Shown: positions 33,763 through 46,153 of the stretch, one piece after another
Layout: each line of letters begins with the position of its first letter
How positions within the stretch are numbered: the first letter of the stretch is position 1
The notes under the pieces: generated by a model
Told to the model about the DNA's origin: nothing
The model's database searches: none
What the model saw: only the letters and a program-made list of their open reading frames with translations
Source of the DNA: Bimastos eiseni
Taxonomy: Eukaryota > Annelida > Clitellata > Crassiclitellata > Lumbricidae
Length of the DNA stretch: 64,000 bases
Assembly: GCA_959347315.1 (NCBI GenBank)
Contig: OY365810.1
Location: 29,068,924-29,132,923, forward strand
Reading direction: 5' to 3'
Made by a program: the position numbers and the translations under genes

Positions 33763-36700
33763 CTGTGTTTGTTGGTGGACCTATTCCTGTCTTTCAGATC
33801 AAAGATTGTGCCTATATGATGTCTTGAAGTAGCATTTTTGAAAGATTCTTCTTAGGGAGGTGCTTATAAATGTCACTCATACACACAGACATACACGCAC
33901 CAACAGACACACACACTGACAGACACACACGCAGAGACAGACAAACTCACAGTGCACATATTGACAGACACACACACACACACCTATACACACTCATACA
34001 CACACACACAGACACAGACACACCTACACACACGTGAGCATAATGTGCACGTTTATAGAAGCATAAGTCTTCGTCGACAGTTGGGGTTCATTTGTCTATC
34101 AATGCTAATCCTCGAAAGTGGTTTCTGCGTCTTTTAGCGGAAGTGTAAACATCACAAAGCAACCTTTACCGATTACCCGGCTTTCGCAGCCGACTAACTA
34201 ACTAACCGTGTGACATTGTGCATTGGGATTCGAACCACGGAAATGAGAGACAGTCACTGTTGCAACGTCCATCTGTATAACAGGTCTCTGTGGCTTGACC
34301 TTGTATTCATGCATCCAGAATGCATGCAAAGAGTTCTTCTAGTCAAGCACTTATCAGCAGTAGGAGCTGAACTGAGTCTCTTGACATTAATGGTTTTTAT
34401 CCATTGTCATGTTAATAAAATGTAATATGCTACTTTTGAAGTAGTTAGACGTTTGAAGTACTAAACAACCTGATAGTTTATTTTTGAGAATCCTGTGAAA
34501 CGTTCCACAGACAGTTTTTGTATAACTGGATTGCTTGTAATGCATTATTGTTATGACCAGTAACATGTCATCTGATGTCATGTCATATTTGCAGTAAATT
34601 TTTCGGCAAATAGTAAGAGTAACTTACAGCGGTGGCAGACTACTTTTATTAGGTAAAGGTAATAAAATTAATTAAATTTCTTTGTCTTACTTTTGAATTA
34701 ACCTATGTTCATGTTGTCTAGTTGATTATGGCGCTATAAATATCATTAATGTGTTTTATCATTAATCTGCAAAGTATGGTTTACATACATTTGGGTAATT
34801 CTGACATTTCTGTGTATGCTCATGTCTTTAAACTCTTTCCTTTTATTCATTACTTGCAATGTCTAATTTCATCTTTGAGGGAGCTGAAAATTCAAGTTCA
34901 CATTCCCACTTACAGCAACTAAATATACTTTGTTACTTTGTTAAGATTCCTTTTTCAAAATGAATTTAATCAGTTACTCGTAACTATTTGTAGGTCCATA
35001 GTTACTTCTCCGTTATTATTAACTAGCTAGTGTAACCTAGTTACTTTTTAAGGTAACTATCCAATACTGCCCACAGAGGGAGAGAAAGTATTCAGGTGAG
35101 TTCTTCTTTCAATTCGTTTGATAATGACCAGTTGCAGAACAGATTAAGTACAAAGCTCCATTCTGTTGTCTAAAATGGAAACCCATTTGATTGAAGTGAA
35201 TGTTAACTGCAGACAGTTTTGTTTTGATTGTATTTAGGGAATCCGAGCTCCAAATGAGGTCGTCATTCTGACAGTTCACGACTTGGGATGTGATCGTAAG
35301 TTGATTTAGGTTCATCTTAAGTTTGTAATTGTTTGCTCATCAATCAATCAAGTTTATTTTTTCATTGTTAATTAATGCAATACTTTATTGGATTGAACAT
35401 GGTTTTTAACTTGAAATCGATATAAATTTCAGTGAATTCCGAATGCACTGAAGCTAAAGATCTGCTACAAATGATCCAAAATAAAACCATTCAAATGTAA
35501 TATACACTCTATTTCATAGAACACGGACAGACAACATAAGCAGTAAAAAAAATATACAAAAGAAGAATGCCAACAATGCCCCAAAGGAAACGTGATCTAT
35601 CTCTGCACAGGAGACATAGGATGCTACAAGGAGGCAAAGTCTGGCAAATCATAGATTCATCAGTTGATACCATCTGGGATGATGATGGCTTCCTCAGTTT
35701 AGAAGACAAACAACAGGTTCGGAAACTGAAGTCATAGGCAATTCAATGTGCAGCAGCAGCAACCGTCTTTGGTAATGATGGATGCTTTGCGTTTCTTGAT
35801 TCTTTCAAAGCTCTGTTGTTATCTTGGCCATATCCTGTAGCATGATGCAAAATGAAGATGACGTGACATCACATAGCATTTTTTTGGTACAGTTAGTTCA
35901 GCCTTCAACGGGAAGTTCGGCCAGACGGCATATGCTGTCTGTACACATTGGATCCAGTTAGAGTCCAGTCTTAGGAAGAACCTGCTATGCCAGACCCTGC
36001 AAGATCAGCAAGGTTGTCTATGTATGCCTTGAGTACCCTGTCGGTAGAGTGCAGAGGTCCCAAAGGCGAGGTGACAGGTTATGCCAAATACAGAGATGGA
36101 GGGATTTATGAACCCAAATAGGTCATTCTTTGCAGACGGCCTTTGTGGATTGTGGCCCATGTTGCATCATTACTGTTTTCTGTAATCGAAGGTTGCGACT
36201 ATTGAAACCACAGTTTGTAACCATTTAGATTAATTAGTTACTTCTGTGATATTGGTAGCTAATATAAATGGCATCAACGGATGTTACACAAAAATTCAGG
36301 TCGATAAAACAGCATGACGCATGTATGTCACGTGGTGAGTCTGGTGACGGGAACTGGAAACGTGTGATTACTAATTGACACCAATCCACCCACCACGAGT
36401 CAGTGCTTCTTTACATCACTGCAATCATTCCCTCCCTTGCTCCACTGAACAGACTATTTTGTAATGCAACTCTGATTCTCACAGAATAATTTAATCTAAT
36501 GAGACTCATTAACAATTGCTCTTTCTTAAAGTTAACCAGAACTACTAGCAGAATACTAATGCAGTAGAAAACTCAATCTTTGTAAGCAATTATTTATAAC
36601 ACAGAGACAGATAATAGCTAAATTGTTTTTAAATAGGCATGTGGTAGTTGCAACAGTTCATAGCTATTTACTATTTTAACTTTTAATGCTATTGATTTAG

Positions 36701-38237
36701 TTTCTAACAGGTTCTGTACTATTTCAATAGTCACCCTGATTATTTATCCCAACACTGTTAACAGGTTATATCTGTTCTTGATTTCACTATGCTTGCCAGT
36801 GGTGTGTTCACACTTTACAGCAATAAGCACTAGATTAAAAGAAAAGGAGTAAAATCTTTTAAGGGCACGAAGGGTTGGACTTTGCCGCTGTCACTTCCTC
36901 TGCCTGATTGGCCCTTTGCATGACATTGTGTGTGCATCGAAGAGCAATATATCATCCCAACTGCATATTATGTGCATGAGTGACCAAATGTGCTTCTTAG
37001 GTTATCCAGGGTTTCCATGTGGCCACAGTATCTGTATTTGAGGCATTCAGAGTATTGCTGATGTATGTGTGTGTGTGTGTGTGTGTGCCTTGCTCTGTAC
37101 ATGCATTTTTATGAGTTTTCTTTTGTAAGTATTTGTTTAAGTAGTGGACTATTTATATAACACCTTTTAAGACCCTGACAGAGGCATTGACCACATATAT
37201 TTGCATATATTGTTTTTTGTTTGTGAGAATATGTGTGTGTATGTATGCTTTTGTGTGTGCATGTGCTTGCAGTTTATTTGTGTTTTCTACATCTTGGCGT
37301 GTGTGTTTGTGTGTGTGGAAGTGAGTTTGGCAGCAGGCAGTGCGGCATCATAGTTATCCAAAAAGCATTTGTGCCCCTTTTTCTGCACTTACTTAGACTC
37401 TGCAATCAATCACCTATTCAAGGACCCTGATGCCTTTGGTCAATAGTCTCAACACTAGATCATTGCCACTCCTCCTCTCTACTGAGATCTCTGCTTCTCT
37501 GCATCACTTTCGTGGTGTCCGTGCATTCTATTATCCCAGACACAGGGCTCCTCCTATTGACTGCAGTTACTGGTGCTCTTCATCACCTCAGCCAGTCTCT
37601 TAATTATATTTGTTCAGATTGTGAGCTAAGTGGGGAAGACGACGACACTGGGATTATTACATTTGTTGACCTTACTGTTGAAACCATCGCTAATGTCAAA
37701 CTCTTTGAACTGGAATTCCCTCTTCAGTTGCTCTATCCCATCTGTTTTAGTGATCATAAATCATAGTTTTTGCCAAGACTTTTGTGACTTCACAGCTTTC
37801 TGCCAACTTTTTCTTAGTTCAAGTACAATGAATCTGTGTAGGCCTACATGAAACTGTTATATCTATTTTTTTCCACATGCGGTGGCGGTTCTAACCAAAT
37901 GGAATGGGCTGCCTCATGAGTTTCACCTTCTGCCCAAAAAACCTCCTCATCTGCATTCTATTCAGTACTGAAAACTGCTCCTTTTACCCATAGTCGGACC
38001 GGAAGTGCCTCTGAGTAGATATCTTGAAGGGGCACGATATCAAGTTTCATTGATTGATATATTATTGTCGATTGATACAAGTGTATTACATAAACTTGTA
38101 TGAAAAATTCTGATTGCAGATACCATGTACCTGGAATTTGTTGAGCATCCAAAGATGGCTGCCATTCGCAACCGAACCATCTGGGTTCATGTTGACCTTC
38201 CAGGTCAAGGCTCTGATGTTCCAGATCTGCCAACTGA
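26017..38237 (+). CDS. NDRG: NDRG exons 1-3: N-terminal part of the hydrolase fold
   Basis: Residues 1-88. Exon 1 (26017-26106) gives the N-terminus and the first strands ([12 protein letters not shown]). Exon 2 (35238-35295) reads [19 protein letters not shown], equivalent to human NRPVILTYHDIGLNH. Exon 3 (38120-38237) has [20 protein letters not shown] then [15 protein letters not shown], matching the invertebrate NDRG pattern (FHVDVPGQE in flies). Splice phases 0, 1 and 2 agree at each join. The family's usual N-terminal tail before the first strand is short here. Confidence 0.92.
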
Positions 38238-41200
38238 GTGAGTAGGAAAATCGTCTGCAGATTAACTTAATTAATGTAATTGAATGTCCACTTATATGGT
38301 GCAATAAAGTGTTTCTATTGCACCAAAAGCAAATCACATTCATTACAGTACTCAGGAAGTCAGAAATGCATATGAGACAGTGCTCAATAGTGTAGTGATT
38401 AGCATGTTGGGCTCAAGCAAATTCTCACTAGGGTATATATTTCTTTCTGCGGCCCTAGCCAACTCAACTGTTTTGAGTGCACTGGGAAGATGAAACAGCG
38501 AGGAAGAGGACTAGTTACCAGCCTTCATATGCCGAGGCTAAGAAAATGAAGTCACTGCACTTCCATACTCATGGCTACCTCTGGGGGTTAGGTCTCCTTT
38601 TCTCCTTGTGTCACAGAGTGACAGTGGGACAATTTAACAATAGACAGGTAGGTACCAGTTCAGTAGAGTTGTATACTGGATTACAGGTACTGCTTACAAA
38701 TGTTTATGACTTTGTTATATTGATGCTGTAATTTACTAATTTGTTATCTAAAGGTTTGTCACCTACAGTAATTTTTGCAACTGCTCTACTGCATATGCTG
38801 TTGTGTTCACAGATCATTTTTAATTATCATAAATTTAATTAGATTGTTGTGGCCACTGGGATATATCATGGACACATAATTATATTCTCAGTTGAAATAT
38901 GCTTTCTATTGCTGCTGATTATTATGGTCAACATCATCATTGGCTTCAGCATCATAATCATTGTTATTATTATATAATGGTTATTTAATTAGACTGGAAA
39001 CAACTAATACTAAGCTGAAATGTGGGTTCCCTGACATTTATACAACTTTTTATCATGGCCTCACAAAATACCTCTTGCCCGATCTGTTTGCATTTTACTG
39101 ACTTGCACTTTTTCGGCTTCTCCTGACATGAATCGAACGAATGAATGTGATGTTGATGCAGAACTATTTGTGGCGTCAATAACAGATTCTACTCTGCTGA
39201 CGCTAATATCTGTTGACATATTTTGTATGAAATCCAATTCAACTCTATGTAAATCCAATAACATGAATGCATTTAAGAAACTTCCAAGAAATAATGATTG
39301 GTCGTGATGTTTCCTTCCTGGCTGCCGCTGTGTCACATTGACAACTGTCTACCGATACATTTGCTCGTAGGAGAATCTATGTCATTTTGCACCATAGCTG
39401 CTTCTGATTAATATGCTTTTTGGCTTATGTTGATACTCTGAAATCTTTCATCTGTGCTGATCTATTACCAGTATGATAGAAATTCTGAGAATTTGACAGA
39501 TGCCAGTGAATCATTTATTCACTTTGGTGTAAAATAATAATGCAGGATTGCCAAGTAGACCGTGTTCATGCAACGTGTTGAACCACTCCACTGAAATATT
39601 TGATCAGTTAACTCCATGAACTGATAAAAATATTGAATGTTTTAAATCAAGTCAACTTTTTACTTTTAGACGGAAGAGGTAGGAAATAGAATCTAGAGGG
39701 TGGATAGTAGTGGTGGCTCTGTTTATGTGACTACTGAACTGATATCACAATATTTATAAATGGAAAGTCACACTAAAGTCAGTATTTGGAAAACTAAAAA
39801 ATATCGAAAACTATAGATAAACAACAAACAAAACCAATAATTTGATATTCCCAAAATGTCAATATTAAGATACTTCCCTTGCAAATATTTTCTTGTCCAC
39901 TGAACACTTGTTCACTCTGATGAAAACAAATGATGTTGACTTAAATGCCGACTTTGTATTCTGTAATAAACCTCTTCTTACTAAAAGTACAAATAGTTAC
40001 TTTCCATCTCTAAGCTATTGAAAGTTGTAACATCACGTACTTACACAAACTGTTAGATCCAATATTTCACATTGGTCTTTTAAAAAAATATATAAACCAT
40101 AGAGCCTTAAGAAATTATTGGACATTGATTATTTATTGCTGTAAAGGGATGTTGCTTCGTTCAGTCCCTTCATTTTTCTTACGGGATGTTGTGTACACAG
40201 CAACCAATAAAACACATGTAGTGGACCACATACAATTCAATTTTAAATTTTAATGCAGAATTTGTGTAAGTAAAAGAATAATGCACACTGTGCAGTTGCA
40301 AAGGGTACATTGGCCATTGGCAATGTAACATTGCACAGCAGGATTGTTTAAATGTGAACTTAAACATACGCCGGTCTCTCTGACGTGGACTTTATGGGCG
40401 CTGTGACATTTTTCAAAACATGCACAAAACCGACAACCAGTATCAATTTCCAGATATTGAAAAATATAGAAACTGAATTGACTTATAAAACATATAAAGA
40501 AAAAACAAACCCAATATTGACTTTAAAAGCTACTACCACTCCAGCTGTACTATTGGGGTGGGGTTATCTCACAAGAGCGCTACATATATGACTAGATAAC
40601 TAGTCTAAAAAAGAGCATTTAAGAGCATTTTAGAATGTATGCAAAACAAAGTTACATGCAGTAGACTGTTGCAAAAAGTTCTAATGCATATTAAGGCTCA
40701 GTGACCTTGAGCTGATATTATGTGAAGCAGCAACGCCAGTCCTGCAATCCTGCATATCTGATTACCTATACCTGCCACAAAGCGGCACTGACCACATTGG
40801 CTTAGGCTGTAACACAATTCTCTCATTTGTTAAGCAGCTCAAAAACCAAAAAGGACCTTTCCAGCAGGAGAATATCGAACAAAAATGTTCTTTCCTCAAC
40901 TAGGATTTGTAGTTTCAGATTGTGTCCTCTCAGACTTTCAGTTATCATTTCGTCACAAGTTTTTTCATCTACATTTCTAGACCATGTAGAATGTTTTGGC
41001 TTGTTTTTGTAAGGATAAAGACTTTTGAAGCCTATCTTCATATGGCATCCTAGCTGGGCATAAGTATAGTAGCCTATAGCTCTCTTTGGTATTTTCTGCA
41101 GGCATTCTCTGTCTTCTAGCAGTACAGTTCCAAACTTGGACACAGTATTCTAGGTGTGGTCGAATGAATGTAATGTGTTCAGTGTCTTAAAGCTGTCCAT

Positions 41201-44200
41201 GTTTATCTGCTTGAAACTCCCTTTTGTCATATCAAGAACTTCGGATGTCTTGCCTGCTGACTTTCTACATTGTTGGCTGCACTTCAGATATTTATTGATC
41301 CATATTCCCAAATCCTTCTCCATTTCAGTCTTTTTACATTCCATCCCATAGATGATTGTTCGCTGTCTTCTTTCGTCCAATTGGCATAACTGCATTTAGA
41401 AGTATTAAATTTTAACAATCATTCCCTTGACCAGTCTTCTGACCATTCTAGATCATGCAGCAAGATCTGTGTTCATTTCCCTTGCTTCATGTTTATATCC
41501 GTGGTTTTGTGTCATCGGCAAACATTTTCACTGAACTTTCTATCCGGTCTGGTATTTCATGTACATAAATTAAAAACAACTGCTGCCCATTCTGTATCTT
41601 GTCCATTCAGCACCACTCTAATTTTGCAATTTGTCAAGAAGTCCTTGATCCATTCCAGCAACATCCCCAGTTGTACAATGTCCTTGAATTGACTTATCAA
41701 TCTTTGGTGAGACACTGTATCAAAAGTCTTCTGATGTATGGTCCAAGAATGGGGCACGACATCACACTCCTCATCTATTGCCTGTGTTCACTCTTCTAGT
41801 GTTTCTAGCACGTTAGTCAGACCATAAAGGAGTGGAAGAAACTGTTTCCAGCACTCTTTTTCAAAGTTTCATATCAGTAATATATCTGACTTTATGTTGT
41901 CAAGTGATTTGATTTGACAGTCTAGAGGTATATCACAAATGATTTTTTCATTTCTTGGTAGTCGTAAATCGATGTTGATTACATGTAGATGAAACAGTGA
42001 CAGACACGCAAGCACAAAAATATTTTACTTGCACTATTTTTTTATTTGCCAGTACCTTGTAATGTCAGAAGGAGTGTATAGGTGTATATAGCCTCTTTAC
42101 ACGAGGTGCCGAGCTGTTAAGATAAATAATGTCTTGTTAAAAAGCAGCCTAATTAATCTTGCTCTATCTTACTTCAGTGCCTGATGAGCTACTTTGCCGT
42201 GATACTACAATCTCATCTCCCTCTATCTCCCTGTGTTGCCGCTTGAAGCCCAGAATTTTCCATTAACTTGTTGAGAATTTATGCCTGCCCTTTCGGTTGG
42301 GCTGGTTGTCCTACAAACAGAATTCCATCACAGGTTCAGACGACGTCGACCGGTCGAGAAAATCGATGCAGAAATCATTTCTGGCGTTTACACATGCTCG
42401 CCGACGCCATTGGCTTCGTGAAGCTCTCCGAAATAGCCCAAACCGTAGCCCACGGCAATCGTTGAAATAGCCCAACTTAGCTCGCCCTCTTGTGTCAGTG
42501 TAGGTCTACAGTGCGGCTTCCAAGAGGTTTTCGGCTATTCATTGCCATCCATTCTCCTTCGACCTTGCCTGTCAACATCGTGGATACTCCTTCCATTGCA
42601 GTCAAAGTCCTTCCATTGCTGGTGAAGGCTTTTCAGGGCTGCTTTTATTAAAAGTGGCTTCGTTTTAGTCGAGTGGGAGGCGGTTGCGTTTGTCCAGACT
42701 GTGTGGTTAATAATTGTGAACGGTTAAGATTAAGCAAGGGCGTCCAGATAGGGGGTCCAGAGGCAAATGCCTCCAATTTCATGTAAGGTGAGATATGTTT
42801 TGAGTCTTAGGGGGGAAATATTTTGCCTTATTGACACTTGGGACCAGGGGATTTGCCTCCATCACTCAGAGGGGATTGACGCCTCTGAGATTAAGATTTG
42901 CGTTCAGAACTTCAGAAGACCAATGCCTGTTCATTGGTGCATTGTCTTTATTGTTATGTGAGTTTATTAATTATAATGACTCCCAGGTCTTGCTCTTCTT
43001 CTTTTGATCTTAATTACTGGTCATCTATATCTTCAGAATGAAGTAATGATTATCATACTCAAATCAACTGATTTTTTCATTCCACATGCCCACGACTGCA
43101 TATTGAAATCATGTGCCAGTTTTCAGACCATTTGTACAATCTTGCCAAATCCTCCCTTATTAGACCTACTTTCGCGTCTTCCTCGTCTTCCTTCTTCAGC
43201 ACAGTTTTGTGTCATCTGCAAACTTTGGAATGATCCAGTTGGTAATCCATTTCAGCAGCATCCCTGTATTCCTCAGGCTTCCTGTTTATTTGCCCATCGT
43301 TCATGAAGTACTTTATCGAATGCTTTTGATAAGTCCAAGCATAGCATGATCTTCCTGTCAAGAAATCTTACTAATGTTTATGATACTGTTGTTATTAGAT
43401 GCTCAACAATCCTCCATTTGGATATATATTCTCCAGCATATGATGCAGTTTAAACTGACTGGTCTGTAGTTGTTGGTTTTCTCCTGTTCCAGTTTGCTTC
43501 TGTTCCCTCTGTCTTGAACAACGGCAAGACCAGATGGCATCTCTCCAGTCTCCTGGTATCTCTTCTAGCCTGATGGATTCGTTAAATTTGCCAGCCAGGA
43601 TAGCTTCAACTTCATGTTGCACCTCCTTTAGAAACTTTCAGTGTATCTCGTCTATTACTGAAGTTTTGTCTTCTTTAAGAAACATTGTATGCATTAGTAT
43701 TTAGTAACTGCCTCACTGTGATGCTAATGCATATTTTACTGTGTATTAGCTTATACTATATAAACTATTATATCACAGAGTAAAATTATTTTATCTAGGT
43801 GGTCTTATCCACAATCAATGTTCACAAAAATCATGATGGCTAGTTGTTCATTATAAAATATTTCAGTTAAAATTGAGGTTGTGCTCAGGTAAAAATAGTG
43901 GGAAAGTTTCAAAATAAGGGCAACATTTTCAAAGCAGCAGGAAGCACTCACTAAGCTATCACGATGAAACAGATACTGAGACATCTGCACTCCAGGCATC
44001 ATATCTTTAATCCCCTCTTAATGACCTCCGTAGAGCATACACAATTACACATCAAATACTATTTATTGCGAGCCAAAGAAATTGGATGGAGTAAGATAAC
44101 CAAGATGTATAAAAGCTTAGTTCATCTTAGAAGCTTTGTCTGAGCAAACATATCTTCATCAAATACAGGATAGACTAAATGTATGAGCAGTGAGCACCTT

Positions 44201-46077
44201 GGCATTGTGTATTATTTATGCAGCATGGCCTATGATAAATATTCTTGTTGCGTGCAAACAGAGGAATGAACAACACAGGCAGTGGGATGCATGATGCATT
44301 ATGTAAAATTATGAAATGGGCTTTAGCAACAATTAATTAGTTTTGTCATCATAAATACTAGTTTTATTTCGTTTGGCTATTGCGTAATAACGATGATGGT
44401 GATGACGACGACGACGATGATGATAGCACAATGCAAATTATGTCATATTATATGTTAATGCGGAAATTTAGCAAAATTGAGAATATATTTTGGATATTTC
44501 ATGCTGATTCTGCTGTGCTATTGTAATGCAATGCATGTAAAGCAATTTATAACTTCTATTGAGCCGTGGTGTCTAATGCACAAGACAACATGTCAGTATA
44601 AATAACATAGAACTCAGATCAGTCCTTTATAGGAAACAATAGAACCCCTCCCAAGCTTGGATAGAGGAGGAGGGTGGTGCTTATGATCTTTCTTATCATC
44701 CGACACCCGGTGTGGTTTAACTTAAGCTTATTGTAACTGATAGGTAGTCTGTGGAGGATAAGCTGGCTGGAAAAGGAATGTCTTAAGTTGTGAACAAAAT
44801 GTCTTAAGCAACTGAGCAGAATGAATGGATACAGAGAAAAAGTTGTTCCATAATTTCTGTCCAGCAACCAAATACGCTTGTTTGCTAAGAACAGTTCTAG
44901 TTAGAAGTTTGACCAGAAAAAGACATTAGGCTGACCTGTTTGAAGGTCTGGGGAATAAAGACTGATTTTGAGTATTGGGAATCCAATGTTTAATAAACTA
45001 TGCACACCAATTTGAACCAATTCTCTTGCTGAACAGGAAGCCAATGGAACAGGAAGCCAATGTACAGATTTAGGCGGCAGGGTTATACGTTTGCAATTTG
45101 GCATATCAGTTGTGGCTCTAACCAAAGAGTTATGAACTCTCTGTAGCTTCAGCAGGTTTGACATACTAGTATTCATACTAGTAAGAAGCATGTTACAGTA
45201 ATCTAGACATCTGGAAACCCTTGCATTTACCCACAGAGAATTGTGTGTGTGTGTGTATGTGTGTATGTGCACGTGTGTGCACGTGTGTGCATGTGTTGTT
45301 TTGGGGTATTGATGTCTCTCCGACTCTGCTCTATAGTCTATGGCTCTAGGCAACAATTATTGATAAGAGGAATTGTTGATCAAATGAAACTCTGCTGCTT
45401 TTCTGCTTCTGTCAGTTGACTACCAACAACTGTATTTCTTGACAGATAGAAAATTAGGGGCGGGAGGGCTAGTGACTACATGTAACCTGAATTAATTTAA
45501 TTTATGTAATTGATTAGCCACTTATATGGAACCAGTGTCTAATACGCTGGACATCAACCCATGAACCACCAAGTCAAAATACATTCAGGGCATAACTCAG
45601 AAAGTCAGAAATAGTTTTATATATAAGACAAGATACCAAGATCCTTATTTGCACAGTGCCTTCTAAATCGACATTGTTATTATTATTATTATTATGTAAG
45701 ATTATTTGTTTGTTTTTTACACTTCTAATTACATTGTTTATTTAAATTATATTATCCATTGTCAGATTGTTTTTTCTCAATTCACGGAATATATACGATT
45801 GCATAGGTAGACAGACGATTGCCTAGTGTTTAGCATGGTGGACTGTCATCCGAGAGGTTGTGCGTTTCAAATCCCTGCTGCTCAGCCTGTGTGCCTCTAG
45901 TCAATTTGGCTATAATGAATACACGGACCATACACTTCCAGTGTACAGATGAGAGGGCGAGGAAGACAGCTGGCCTCCTGCTCACCGTATGTTAAGGCTA
46001 AAAAATGAAGTTGATTACACTTCATACCAATAGCTGTCTCTCATGGTACTATGAGGAACTGGTGTTCTTCTCTTCCT

Positions 46078-46153
<76 letters not shown>

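Larger units (their letters stand above)
26107..35237 (+). other. NDRG: NDRG intron 1, 9.1 kb
   Basis: Holds the SINEs, minisatellites, inverted repeat and candidate enhancer listed separately, plus (GT)38 at 33684-33759, a CA/CACACA zone at 33880-34030, an AATCGATTAG-rich possible MITE at about 33140-33620 and a reverse-strand element at 34605-35075. 30640-33130 shows no repeat, gene or motif I can name. Confidence 0.6.

Noticed and set aside
44901..45356. 151-codon minus-strand gene
   Set aside because: It is a decayed LINE reverse-transcriptase end joined to a (GT)n translation.
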